In this document: piece by piece, positions 39,125-48,800 of the stretch
How the letters are laid out: the number at the start of each line of letters is the position of its first letter
Position numbering within the stretch: the first letter of the stretch is position 1
NCBI GenBank assembly: GCA_910587255.1
Contig: CAJUKT010000020.1
Span: 1 to 64,000, forward strand
Reading direction: 5' to 3'
Source of the DNA: an uncultured Oscillospiraceae bacterium
GTDB taxonomy: Bacteria; Bacillota; Clostridia; Oscillospirales; Oscillospiraceae
Length of the DNA stretch: 64,000 nucleotides
The notes under the pieces: generated by a model
Told to the model about the DNA's origin: nothing
Databases searched by the model: none
What the model saw: the letters and a program-made list of their open reading frames with translations, nothing else
Program-made: the position numbers and the translations under genes

Positions 39125-40435
39125 TTATGCTTTTTCTCCATCTCCATCCCGCTTTCCCGGGCGGGCGGTCTCGCTGCCGTCCGCCTTTTGGAGGGTGATC
39201 CGGCTGCGAAACTCGGTGGGGGTCATCCCCTTGTACTTGGAGAAGTTCATATTGAAGGTTTTGATGTTGTTATAGCCCACCTCGAAGGCCACGTCGATGA
39301 CATACTTCTCCGTGGAGGCCAGCAGCTCGCACGCCCGGTTGATCCGCACGAAATTCAGCAGGGTTTCAAAGTTCTTCTCGGAGTAGTACAGCATCAGCCG
39401 GTTCATCTCCGGGATGGATACGCCGAAGTGGGAGGCCACCTGGCTGGCGGTGAGATTTTCCGCGGCGTAGTTCTTATAAATATAGTCGGTGGCGGCGAAG
39501 GCCACATTTTTGTCGGTGCGGTTGAATTTTGTCTTGGACTTTTTGTATATTTTGCGGTACTTCATGGGGGTGGTGCCCACCTGGGCGCTGAAGTTCCTGG
39601 ACAGGTGGGGGGCGTCCACAAAGCCCACCAGCACGGCGATCTCGTCCAGGGTCAGGTCGGTGTAGATCAGATAGTCGGACACCTTCTCGATGCGGATGCC
39701 GGTGAGCAGCTTGGAGAAGGTGGTGCCGGTGATATCGGAGATGTTTTTGGACAGGGTGGATTCGGAGATGAAGAAAGCCCCCGCCACGCTGGACAGGGTG
39801 AGCTTTTCAGAGGAGTGGGCGTAGATGTAGCTGAGGATGGAATTCTGGGTGGAGATATCCCTCTCATAATCCTTTTCTCCGCGCACCGCCATGATGTACC
39901 GGCGGTACATGATCATCAGCTCGATGATCTTGTTGGTGACGTAGAGCTGCGCCAGGGGGCGGTCGGGCTGGCTCACCCTGGTGGACTCCACCCCGAGCTC
40001 CGCCTTGAGCTGCTCGGTGAGCCCGTCCATGTACTGCGCCTGCACCGAGTCCAGGTAGACCACCGGCTCCATGGACAAAAACTGGAGCAGTTCGGAGCTG
40101 TCGTCCTCAGAGCCGGGCACGCCCTTGAGTACGGAGTTGACATATTGGTAGTCGTAGACGATGCGCATGAACTGCAGCGTCTCCCCTACCGCCGTGATTT
40201 CGGAAATCTTCCAGGGGGTGATGGCGATGAGGGTGTCGGGCTTTACCTCGTACTCCACCCCGCCGATCTCAATGGCGCCTTGGCCCCGCTTGATGTAGAG
40301 AAAGCGGGCAGCCTGGTGGATGAGGGGTTTGGTGGGGGATTGGATAGCCTCGTAGTCAAAGGAGCAGATGGCGGCCGGGTCCTTGGTGGCGGCCAGGTTG
40401 TCCTGCAAGGTCGCAGGTCTGTTCAAAACGATCAC
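39125..40435 (-). CDS. AraC-like regulator with cupin domain and two DNA-binding domains
   Basis: 436 residues from GTG 40435 (AGAAAGG upstream). The ATG at 40486 gives 17 more residues but lies inside the arcD terminator hairpin, so I prefer the GTG. An N-terminal cupin-like ligand domain (about 20-100; ARFLYIKRGQGAIEIGG) and a linker are followed by two AraC-type domains in tandem: about 195-290 (LTLSSVAGAFFISESTLSKN; HLSRNFSAQVGTTPMKYRK) and 305-402 (LTASQVASHFGVSIPEMNR; NMNFSKYKGMTPTEFRS). A duplicated AraC DNA-binding domain is unusual. It follows the arcABCD genes and probably activates them in response to arginine or a related signal. Confidence 0.85.
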   Translation of the reverse strand: MIVLNRPATLQDNLAATKDPAAICSFDYEAIQSPTKPLIHQAARFLYIKRGQGAIEIGGVEYEVKPDTLIAITPWKISEITAVGETLQFMRIVYDYQYVNSVLKGVPGSEDDSSELLQFLSMEPVVYLDSVQAQYMDGLTEQLKAELGVESTRVSQPDRPLAQLYVTNKIIELMIMYRRYIMAVRGEKDYERDISTQNSILSYIYAHSSEKLTLSSVAGAFFISESTLSKNISDITGTTFSKLLTGIRIEKVSDYLIYTDLTLDEIAVLVGFVDAPHLSRNFSAQVGTTPMKYRKIYKKSKTKFNRTDKNVAFAATDYIYKNYAAENLTASQVASHFGVSIPEMNRLMLYYSEKNFETLLNFVRINRACELLASTEKYVIDVAFEVGYNNIKTFNMNFSKYKGMTPTEFRSRITLQKADGSETARPGKRDGDGEKA

Positions 40436-40471
40436 CTTCAGCCTTTCTGGTGTATGGCGCACAGATACAGG

Positions 40472-40511
40472 AAAGCCCGGCCGCACGACCAGGGCCCGTG
40501 CGGCCGGCTTT
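40472..40511 (-). terminator. Terminator after arcD
   Basis: Minus strand AAAGCCGGCCGCACG pairs with its complement (one bulge), followed by CTTTCC. It separates arcD from the AraC-like regulator gene. Confidence 0.75.
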
Positions 40512-40554
40512 CCCGTTGAGAGGAGGTTCTATGCTGTTAACGTGAAACGGTCCG

Positions 40555-42012
40555 TCAGCTGAGGACCATCATAGCCACGGTCAGCACCACGGCGGAGAAC
40601 ACCGCGATGACGGCCAGCAGTTTGGCAGACCACTTCACCCAGGTGTCCCAGGGCACACGGGCCAGGGCCAGGCCGCCCATGATGAAGCCGCAGGTGGGGG
40701 TGAACAGGTTGACGAAGCCGTTGGCGGCCACGTTGATCATAATGGAGGTTTCCACAGACCAGCCCATGCCCGCCACGATGGGGGAAACGATGGGGGAGGA
40801 CAGGCCCGCCAGGCCGGAGGAGGACGGCACCAGGAAGCTCAGCCCCACATGGAGCACATAGTCCAGGAAGCCGAAGATGGGGGCGGGCAGGCCGGAGGCG
40901 GTCAGCGCGGTAATGGACGCCTCTACCAGCCAGGCGCCCAGGCCGGTGGAGCTCATAATCACGGTGGTGGCACGGGCCAGGGCGATGACCAGGTTGACGG
41001 AGATCATGTCGGTAAAGCCGTTGATCACGCAGGGCATGAGCTTTTTCTTGTCTTCCAGGCCGATGAAGCCCATCACAAAGCCCATGAGCAGGAACCAGGT
41101 GGCGGCCTCATTGAAGTACCAGTCGCCCAGCTGGCTACCGGTAATCACGCTGGTGAAGCCCAGGGCATTGTAGATGCCCTCGTTCAAGCTGCCCCAGGGG
41201 ATGAAGCCCAGGATCATAATCAAGAAGGAGAAAGCGAACACGATCAGCACGCCCTTCTGCCGGCCGGTGAGGCGGACGTTGCTGGAGATCTCGGTGGAGG
41301 TGCCGTAAGCGGCCTTGCACTCGCTGATCTGCTCAGCGGTGAGGATGGAGCCCTTGCCGTCCTTCACCTTCTTGGCGTAGGCAGTGACGAACAGGGCAGA
41401 GAGGATAAAGGTGCCCAGCCAGAGGATGATGGCCACAACAAAAATGGTGCCCATGTTCACATCAACGCCGGCCGCAGCCACGGCCGCGCCGGTGGCGAAG
41501 GGGTTCAGGGTGGAGCCCAGCACGCCGGAGCCGGCGCCCAGCAGGACGGTGGCCGCGCCCACCATGGGATCGAAGCCCGCCGCCATCATGGTGGCCGCCA
41601 GCAGGATATAGAAGCCCACAGTCTCCTCGCCCATGCCATAGGTGGTGCCGCCGATGGAGAACAGGAACATCAGGATCCAGACCAGCACCAACTCTTTGCC
41701 GTGGAGCGCCTTCACCAGCACCTGAATGCCGGTTTCCAGCGCGCCGGTGGCGGTCAGGATAGACAGGAAAATGCCCAGGCAGAACACGAAGCCGATTACA
41801 TCTCCGGCATCATGCCAGCCATTGAGGGGAGCCATCAGGATGTCGCTGAGGGAAGCGCCCTGCACAGCCATCTCCACGGCCTCGCCGGTCTCCTCATCAA
41901 AGCCGGTGTAGGTCTGGCCGCTGGCAACCCAGGTGACGATGGACACCGCCAGCAAGACGACCAGCAAAATTACAAATGTGTTTAACGAGCGCCTCTTTTT
42001 CTTCTCTGCCAT
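40555..42012 (-). CDS. YfcC/ArcD-type transporter, probable arginine/ornithine antiporter
   Basis: 485 residues, about 12 membrane helices, of the YfcC/DcuC superfamily (GSGVLGSTLNPFATGAAV; VPSSSGLAGLSSPIVSPIV repeats as re-entrant loops). It belongs to the group often found in arginine deiminase operons in place of classical ArcD, and would exchange external arginine for ornithine, consuming no ion gradient. The assignment to arginine rests on context. The start follows AAAGGAGAG, 121 bases after arcC. The N-terminus is basic (MAEKKKRRS). Confidence 0.88.
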   Translation of the reverse strand: MAEKKKRRSLNTFVILLVVLLAVSIVTWVASGQTYTGFDEETGEAVEMAVQGASLSDILMAPLNGWHDAGDVIGFVFCLGIFLSILTATGALETGIQVLVKALHGKELVLVWILMFLFSIGGTTYGMGEETVGFYILLAATMMAAGFDPMVGAATVLLGAGSGVLGSTLNPFATGAAVAAAGVDVNMGTIFVVAIILWLGTFILSALFVTAYAKKVKDGKGSILTAEQISECKAAYGTSTEISSNVRLTGRQKGVLIVFAFSFLIMILGFIPWGSLNEGIYNALGFTSVITGSQLGDWYFNEAATWFLLMGFVMGFIGLEDKKKLMPCVINGFTDMISVNLVIALARATTVIMSSTGLGAWLVEASITALTASGLPAPIFGFLDYVLHVGLSFLVPSSSGLAGLSSPIVSPIVAGMGWSVETSIMINVAANGFVNLFTPTCGFIMGGLALARVPWDTWVKWSAKLLAVIAVFSAVVLTVAMMVLS

Positions 42013-42133
42013 GACAATCTCTCCTTTACGTTAGACGTTTCAGTTGACCTGCGGATATCACCTCAAACGCCGTCCGGGCGGGGGCAGGGCCCCCGCCTTT
42101 GCGGCACTTTCAGTCAGTTGTGGCGCGGGGACG

Positions 42134-43072
42134 TTACTTCTCCACCACCGTGCCCGTCTTGCCGTCCAGCGCCTCGGCGGCGCGGGCCAGGGAGGTGATG
42201 AGGGCGGTGCCGCCGTGGGTGTTGCTGGCGACGAACTCCATGCAGGACTGCACCTTGGGCAGCATACTGCCGGGGGCGAACTGGCCCTGCTTGATATACT
42301 CCTCGGCCTCGGCCAGGGTCATGGAGGGCAGCTCCTGCTGGTCGGGCTTGTTGAAGTTGACGCACACGCGGTCCACTGCGGTGAGGATGATGAGCTGGTC
42401 GGCCTTCACGTCCCGGGCCAGCAGGGAGCTGGCGCGGTCCTTGTCGATGACGGCGGCCACACCCTTCAGGCCCGTGCCGGTCTCAACGACGGGGATGCCG
42501 CCGCCGCCCACGGTGATGACGATGACGCCGGCGGAAACCAGCTGCTCCACCGTCTCAATTTCCACGATGCGCTTGGGGATGGGGGAGGGCACTACCCGGC
42601 GGTAGCCGCGCCCGGAGTCCTCCACGAAGGTGAAGCCCTTTTCCGCCGCGATGGCGTCGGCCTCCTCCTTGGTGTAGAAGCTGCCCACGGGCTTGGTGGG
42701 GTTCTGGAAGCCGGGGTCGGACTCGTCCACCACCACCTGGGTGACCACGGTGGCGCACGCCTTTTTGATGCTGCGGGCGTTCAGCTCGTCCTGGATGGCC
42801 TGCTGGAGGTGGTAGCCGATATAGCCCTGGGTCATGGCCCCGCACTCGGGGAAGGGCATATAGGGGGTGTTTCCGCCCTTGTTGGCGGAGAACTCCATGG
42901 CCAGGTTGATCATACCCACCTGGGGGCCGTTGCCGTGGCCAATGATGACGTCATAGCCCTTTTCCACCAGGTCCACGATGGGCTTGGCGGTGCCCTTCAC
43001 CAGCTCCAGCTGCTGCTCGGGGGTATTGCCCAGGGCGTTGCCGCCCAGGGCCACTACAATACGCTTACCCAT
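42134..43072 (-). CDS. arcC: Carbamate kinase
   Basis: 312 residues. The enzyme makes ATP from carbamoyl phosphate and ADP, the energy-yielding last step of the arginine deiminase pathway. Family marks: KRIVVALGGNALG at the start, GHGNGPQVG, VVPSPIPKRIVE, VITVGGGGIPV and ASNTHGGTALITS at the end. The length is normal. The start lies 3 bases after the arcB stop, with no clear ribosome binding site, so translation is probably coupled. Confidence 0.95.
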   Translation of the reverse strand: MGKRIVVALGGNALGNTPEQQLELVKGTAKPIVDLVEKGYDVIIGHGNGPQVGMINLAMEFSANKGGNTPYMPFPECGAMTQGYIGYHLQQAIQDELNARSIKKACATVVTQVVVDESDPGFQNPTKPVGSFYTKEEADAIAAEKGFTFVEDSGRGYRRVVPSPIPKRIVEIETVEQLVSAGVIVITVGGGGIPVVETGTGLKGVAAVIDKDRASSLLARDVKADQLIILTAVDRVCVNFNKPDQQELPSMTLAEAEEYIKQGQFAPGSMLPKVQSCMEFVASNTHGGTALITSLARAAEALDGKTGTVVEK

Positions 43073-43075
43073 GGC

Positions 43076-44068
43076 TTACATCAGAGTCGCGTACATCACA
43101 GCCTTGATGGTGTGCATACGGTTCTCTGCCTCGTCGAACTGGCGGGCCTGCTTGCCCAGGAACACATCGTCGGTGACCTCCATGGCGGGCAGGTCGAACT
43201 TCTGGTAGATGTCCTCGCCGATGGTGGTGTCCCGGTCGTGGAAGGAGGGCAGGCAGTGCAGGAAGATGGCGGTGGGCTTGGCCTGCTCCATCAGCTCCTT
43301 GTTCACCTGATAGGGCCGCAGCAGCTTGATGCGCTCCGCCCAGATCTCGTCGGGCTCGCCCATGGAGACCCAGATATCGGTGTACAGCACGTCGCAGTCG
43401 CGGGCGCCCTGCTTCACGTCGTCGGTCAGCTCGATGGTGGCGCCGGTCTCGGCGGCCACGGCCTTGCACTTCTCCACCAGGTCGGCGGCGGGCATCAGCT
43501 CCTTGGGCCCGCAGGCGCAGAAGTGCATGCCCAGCTTGGCGCACACCACCATCAGGGAGTTGGCCACGTTGTTGCGGGCGTCGCCAAAGAAGGTGAGCTT
43601 GCGGCCGCGCACGTCGCCGAACTCCTCCTTCACGGTGAGGATGTCGGCCAGCATCTGGGTGGGGTGGAAGGCGTCGGTCAGGCCGTTCCACACGGGCACG
43701 CCGGAGTAGCGGGCCAGGTCCTCCACCACGGACTGCTTGAAGCCGCGGTACTCAATGCCGTCGTACATGCGGCCCAGCACCTTGGCGGTGTCGGCCAGGG
43801 ACTCCTTCTTGCCCATCTGGGAGGAGGCGGGGTCCAGGAAGGTCACGCCCATGCCCAGGTCGCGGGCGCCCACCTCGAAGGCGCAGCGGGTGCGGGTGGA
43901 GGTCTTTTCAAACAGCAGCACCACCTGCTTGCCGGTGAGCCACTTGTGCTCCACGCCGTTGTTCTTCATCCGCTTGAACTCGGCGGACAGGTCCAGCATA
44001 TAGTTGATCTCGGCGGGGGTGAAGTCCAGCAGGGTCAGGAAGCTCCTGCCGCGAATGTTGATGCCCAT
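43076..44068 (-). CDS. arcB: Ornithine carbamoyltransferase (catabolic)
   Basis: 330 residues. It splits citrulline with phosphate into ornithine and carbamoyl phosphate in this pathway. The carbamoyl-phosphate loop FEKTSTRTRCAFE, HPTQMLADILT, and the ornithine motif HCLPSFHD are all present. The length and context favour the catabolic ArcB over biosynthetic ArgF, though sequence alone does not decide it. The start follows AGGAGG and the gene is 55 bases after arcA. Confidence 0.95.
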   Translation of the reverse strand: MGINIRGRSFLTLLDFTPAEINYMLDLSAEFKRMKNNGVEHKWLTGKQVVLLFEKTSTRTRCAFEVGARDLGMGVTFLDPASSQMGKKESLADTAKVLGRMYDGIEYRGFKQSVVEDLARYSGVPVWNGLTDAFHPTQMLADILTVKEEFGDVRGRKLTFFGDARNNVANSLMVVCAKLGMHFCACGPKELMPAADLVEKCKAVAAETGATIELTDDVKQGARDCDVLYTDIWVSMGEPDEIWAERIKLLRPYQVNKELMEQAKPTAIFLHCLPSFHDRDTTIGEDIYQKFDLPAMEVTDDVFLGKQARQFDEAENRMHTIKAVMYATLM

Positions 44069-44123
44069 GGTAAATTCCTCCTAAATAGTTTTATGGTGTG
44101 GCGGGAAAACAGCATGGTGAAGA

Positions 44124-45356
44124 TTACTCGGCGCGGATCAGCGGCATGGACATGCAGCGCGGGCCGCCGCGGCCGCGGGACAGCTCGGCGGAGGGCATCT
44201 CCAGGACGGTCAGCCCGGCGTCGCGCAGAATGGCGTTGGACACGTCGTTGCGCTGGTAGACCACGATCTTGCCCGGGGCGATGCACAGGGTGTTGGAGCC
44301 GTCGTTCCACTGCTCGCGGGCCGCGGCAATCAGGTCGTCGCCGCCGCAGTAGATCAGATGGACGTTGGACACGCCGGTGTACTTCTCCAGAATGCTCTTC
44401 AGGTCGGAGTCCACCCGCTTGATGTGCAGGTCGGCGGGGTCGTCCTGGCCCGGGGTGATCTCGTACACGGTGAGGGGGCCCAGGATGGCGGGATGGACGG
44501 TGTACTTGTCCACGTCAATCTGGGTGAACACGGTGTCCAGGTGCATGAAGGCGCGGCTCTTGGGGATATCGAAGGCCAGCACGGTGCGGATCTTGGCCTC
44601 GGGATCGGTGAACAGGTTGCGGGCCGCCGCCTCGATGGCGTCGGGGCAGGTGCGCTGGGAGATGCCGATGGCCAGGGTGTCCTCGGTGAGGTTGAGCACG
44701 TCGCCGCCCTCGATGTTGGCGTGGAGGTCGCGGTCGTAGTAGCGCTTCACCAGCCCCTCGAAGTCGGGGTGGTACTTGAAGATATAGTCGGCGTAGATGG
44801 TCTCGCGGCAGCGGGTGACGGAGTACATCTTATGCAGGAACACGCCGGAGCCCACGCTGGCGAAGGGGTCGCGGGTGAAGTACAGGTTGGGCATGGGGTG
44901 GACCACCAGGTCGTCCGGCGGGGCCACCAGGTCCTGGAGGGAGTAGGCGCGGGCAGCGTCGCCCATCTCCTTCAGGGTGATGCCCTCCATGGTCTTTTCC
45001 ACCAGAGCCTTGCCCTTGAAGTGGGCGGTCAGGTACTCCAGGCACTTGTCCTGCCAGCGGCGGGTCTTGATATTGCCCTCGAACAGCCACTGGCGCAGGA
45101 AGGGCTCCACCAGCTTGGGGTTCAGGCTGAGCACGTCGGTCATCAGGTCTTCCAGATAGACCACCTCGGTGCCGTTGTCGCGCAAAATCTGGGCGAAGGC
45201 GTCATGCTCCTCCTGGGCAACCTTGAGGAAGGGGATATCGTCAAACAAAAGCTCTCCCAGGGTGTCGGGGGTCAGGTTCAGCAGCTCTCTGCCGGGGCGG
45301 TGCAGCAGTACCTTTTTCAGCGGGTTGATCTCGCTTCTGACACAAATGCCTTTCAT
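44124..45356 (-). CDS. arcA: Arginine deiminase
   Basis: 410 residues. It hydrolyses arginine to citrulline and ammonia, first step of the pathway. It begins with SEINPLKKVLLHRPG and holds LYFTRDPFASVG and EGGDVL (catalytic Asp/Glu), HLDTVFTQID (catalytic His region) and a C-terminal RGRGGPRCMSMPL with the nucleophile Cys. The start at 45356 follows AAGGAGGAG. An ARG-box-like sequence is 18-35 bases upstream. It is the first of arcA-arcB-arcC-arcD. The pathway yields ATP and ammonia and protects against acid. Confidence 0.96.
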   Translation of the reverse strand: MKGICVRSEINPLKKVLLHRPGRELLNLTPDTLGELLFDDIPFLKVAQEEHDAFAQILRDNGTEVVYLEDLMTDVLSLNPKLVEPFLRQWLFEGNIKTRRWQDKCLEYLTAHFKGKALVEKTMEGITLKEMGDAARAYSLQDLVAPPDDLVVHPMPNLYFTRDPFASVGSGVFLHKMYSVTRCRETIYADYIFKYHPDFEGLVKRYYDRDLHANIEGGDVLNLTEDTLAIGISQRTCPDAIEAAARNLFTDPEAKIRTVLAFDIPKSRAFMHLDTVFTQIDVDKYTVHPAILGPLTVYEITPGQDDPADLHIKRVDSDLKSILEKYTGVSNVHLIYCGGDDLIAAAREQWNDGSNTLCIAPGKIVVYQRNDVSNAILRDAGLTVLEMPSAELSRGRGGPRCMSMPLIRAE

Positions 45357-45373
45357 GGCTCCTCCTTATGCGG

Positions 45374-45391
45374 TTTGCATGAATAATATTT
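45374..45391 (-). promoter_or_regulatory. ARG-box-like site before arcA
   Basis: The plus-strand sequence around 45376 reads CATGAATAATATTTTT, close to the Gram-positive ARG-box half CATGAATAAAA. It is a likely ArgR site. No clean sigma-A promoter was identified between it and 45680. Confidence 0.5.
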
Positions 45392-45680
45392 TTGGCCGCG
45401 CCTGCGCGCACCGGTGCGTCCAAATCATGACCATCCCTATCATAGCGCATCCCTCGAAAATTATCTGGAAATTTCCAAAGCCCCGCATTGTATATTTTCG
45501 CTAATATCGCCCGGCGTGCCGCCGGGAAAATTGCACACTCTAACGGGGCGGCCGGGGCGTCCCCCGCTGCCTGCCGACAGTTTGCGCAGGCGCGCCCCGG
45601 ACTATTCAAGCGCGGGCGCCCGCCGCGCCGGGATGCCCCACCGCCTTGTCCGCCGCTGCCGCCGGGAACCCGGCCCGGGG
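45392..45680. other. Gene-free region between arcA and the inverted-end repeat
   Basis: About 290 bases with no convincing gene: the arc operon regulatory region (AT-rich near 45450-45510, e.g. CCGCATTGTATATTTTCGC) and then GC-rich hairpins such as CCCGGCG/CGCCGGG near 45512-45528, which may end the transcript of the Sel1 gene. Open frames on the plus strand have no ribosome binding sites. Confidence 0.5.
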
Positions 45681-45849
45681 CTCAGAAGCCGTACCAATCG
45701 CCTCAGCACCCGGCTTTGCGGCCAAAACTGCCGCCGGCCGCGTTGAAAAATCTTGAAATACACAAAGTATTCCCGCGATTTTTCGCCTTGCCATCGGTAA
45801 TTTTGGCTCGCGAGTCTGAATGCTTCGGCTATTGGCACAGCTTCTCACT
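45681..45849 (-). repeat. Inverted-end repeat, copy 1 (169 bp)
   Basis: About 85 percent identical by eye to 50135-50304 in the same orientation. The ends AGAAGCCGTACCAAT (left) and, complemented from the right, AGAAGCTGTGCCAATAGCC are near-inverted copies, and the inner part is also partly self-complementary (AAAACTGCCGCCGGC against CGGTAATTTTGG). The right end contains the TGA stop (45845-45847) of the Sel1-repeat gene. Confidence 0.8.
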
Positions 45850-48800
45850 TCCTGCCGAAGGGCCAGCGGAAGCCGCGGCGCTCCTTGGTCCCCGACGGGG
45901 CGGGCTGCTTGGGGGCCTTGGGCCCGGCGGGCTGCTGCGGGGCGTCCAGCCGTTCCAGGGCGTCCAGGGCCTTCTGGTATTTCTTGTCCGCCGCCTGCCG
46001 GTAGAGCTCCCGGGCCTTCGCCAGATCCTGCTCCACCCCGGCGCCCTTCTCATAACATTCGCCCAGCAGGTACATGGCCCTGGCCTCCCCCCGCTCGGCG
46101 CTCTGCCCGTACAGCTGCGCGGCGCGCTTTTCGTCCTTGGGCACCCCCATCCCGGCGGCGTAGCACTCCCCCAGGGAGCAGGTGCCGCCCGGGTGCCTGC
46201 CCTTGTGGGCGCGGGTGTACAGCTCCACCGCCTTTTCCAGATCCTTTTCCACGCCATAGCCGTTCTCATAGCACTCGCCCAGCAGGAATTCGGCCCGGTG
46301 ATAGCCCTGCTGGGCGGATTTGGCGAACCATTCCGCCGCCTGGGCGTCGTCCTCCTCCACGGCGATGCCGTGGTAGTAGAAGAAACCCAGATTGCACTGT
46401 GCCCGGGCGTTGCCCGCCCCGGCGGCGTGGCGGTAGAGCCGGGCGGCCTCCGCCTTGTCCTCGGCTACGCCGTGGCCCAGCTCATAGCACAGCCCCAGGG
46501 AACAGGCGGCGGCGATATACCCCTGCTCGTGGGCGGCGCGGTAGAGGCGGAACGCCTCGTCAAAGTCCGCGTCTACGCCGTAGCCGTACTCGTGGCATTC
46601 GCCCAGGAGGAAATGGGCACGGGCGCTGCCCCGCTGGGCGGCCTGGGTAAACCACTCCACCGCCTGGGCGTCGTCCATCTCCACGCCGATGCCCTGGTAG
46701 TAGCAGAAGCCCAGGTTACACTGGGCCCAGGCGCTGCCCTGCTCCGCCGCCTCCCGGTAGAGCTGGGCGGCGCGCTTGGCGTCCCGCACCACGCCCTTGC
46801 CGAACTCATAGCACACCCCCAGCGAGCAGGTGCCGGCGGGGTAGTGCTGCTCGTGGGACTTGCGGTAGAGCTCCACCGCCTTTTCCAGATCCATCTCCAC
46901 GCCGTAGCCGTTTTCATAGCATTCGCCCAGCAGCTGCTGGGCCCGGGCCTGGCCCGCCCCGGCGGCCTGGGTAAACCACTTCACCGCCTGCTCGTTGTCC
47001 TCCGGGGTGCCAATGCCCCGGTAGTGGCAGAAGCCCAGATTGCACTGGGCCTGGGTATAGCCCTGCTCCGCCGCCTCCCGGTAGAGCTCCACCGCCCGGG
47101 CGGGGTCGGCCTCCACCCCGGTGCCCAGCTCATAGCACAGCCCCAGCGAGCAGGCGGCGGGGGGATAGCCCGCCTCGTGGGACAGGCGGTAGAGCTGCGC
47201 CGCCCGCGCCTCGTCCTTTTCCACGCCGAAGCCGCTGTCGTAGCACTCGCCCAGCAGCTGCTGGGCCCGGGGGTACTCCTGCTGGGCGGACTTGGCGAAC
47301 CACTGGGCGGCCTGGGCGTCGTCCTGCTCCACGCCGATGCCCTGGTAGTAGCAGAAGCCCAGATTGCATTGGGCCCGGGCGTCCCCCGCCTCGGCCGCCC
47401 TGCGGTAGAGCTCCACCGCCCGGGGCCTGTCCTGCTCCACCCCCCGGCCCAGCTCATAGCACAGCCCCAGCGCGCAGCTCCCGGCGGCGTGGCCCTTCTC
47501 GTCCGCCTCGGCGTAGAGCCGGGCGGCCCGGTCCATGTCCTGCTCCACGCCGAAGCCGCCCTCATAGCACTGCCCCAGCAGGAACAGCGCCCGGCCGTGG
47601 CCCTGCTGGGCGGAGCGGTCAAACCAGAGGGCGGCCTGGTCGTTGTCCTCGTCCACGCCGATGCCCCGGTAGTAGCAGTAGCCCAGATTACACTGGGCCC
47701 GGGCGTCCCCCGCCTCGGCGGCCTGGAGGTAGAGCGCCAGCGCCCGCTCCATATCCTGCTCCACCCCGGAGCCCAGCTCGTAGCACAGCCCCAGCGAGCA
47801 GGTGGCGGGGGGATAGCCCGCGTCGCTGGCCGCGCGGTAGAGCTGGGCGGCCTTCAGGTGGTCCTCCTCCACGCCGTAGCCGAAATCGTAGCAGTCCCCC
47901 AGCAGGCCCAGGGCCCGGGGGTAGCCCTCCTCGGCGGCCAGCTGGAACCAGTGGACGGCCTGGGCGTCGTCCATCTCCACGCCGATGCCCCGGTAGTAGC
48001 AGAAGCCCAGATTGCACTGGGCGGGGATATAGCCCCGCTCCGCCGCCTCCCGGTAAAATTCCACCGCCCGGGGCAGGTCGGCCTCCACCCCGGCGCCCAG
48101 CTCATAGCACAGCCCCAGCGCGCACACGGCGGGGGCGTAGTCGTTTTCCCTGGCCCGGCGGTACCACTCCACCGCCTGGGCCGGGTCCTGCTCCACCCCC
48201 TGGCCCAGCTCGTAGCTCTGGCCCAGCAGGAACTGGCCCTTGGGGTAGTCCTCCTCGGCGCACCGGCGGTACAGCCGGGCGGCCTCCTCCATGTCCTGCT
48301 CCACGCCGATGCCCCGGTCATAGCACACGCCCAGGGCGCAGGTGGCGGCCTCAAAGCCCTGCTCGTGGGCGGCGCGGTAGAGCTCCACCGCCCGCTTCTC
48401 GTCCTTCTCCACCCCCAGGCCGGCCTCGAAGCACTCGCCCAGCAGCTGCTGGGCCCTGGGGTATTCCTGCTGGGCGGCCTTGGCAAACCAGGCCGCGGCC
48501 TCCTCATAGTCCTGCTCCACGCCGATGCCCCGGTAGTAAAAGAAGCCCAGATTGCACTGGGAGGGGGCGTGGTCCTGCTCCGCCGCCTCGCGGTAGAGCT
48601 CTGCGGCCCGCTCCTTGTCCATCTTCACCCCGGAGCCCAGCTCGTAGCACAGCCCCAGCTCGCACATGGCGGGGGGATAGCCCTGCTCCGCCGCCTGGGT
48701 AAAGAGCTGGACGGCCCGCTCCGGGTCCTTTTCCGTGCCGATGCCCCGGCCGAAGCACATGCCCAGGCCGTACTGGGCGGCGATGTAGTCCCCCTCCGCC

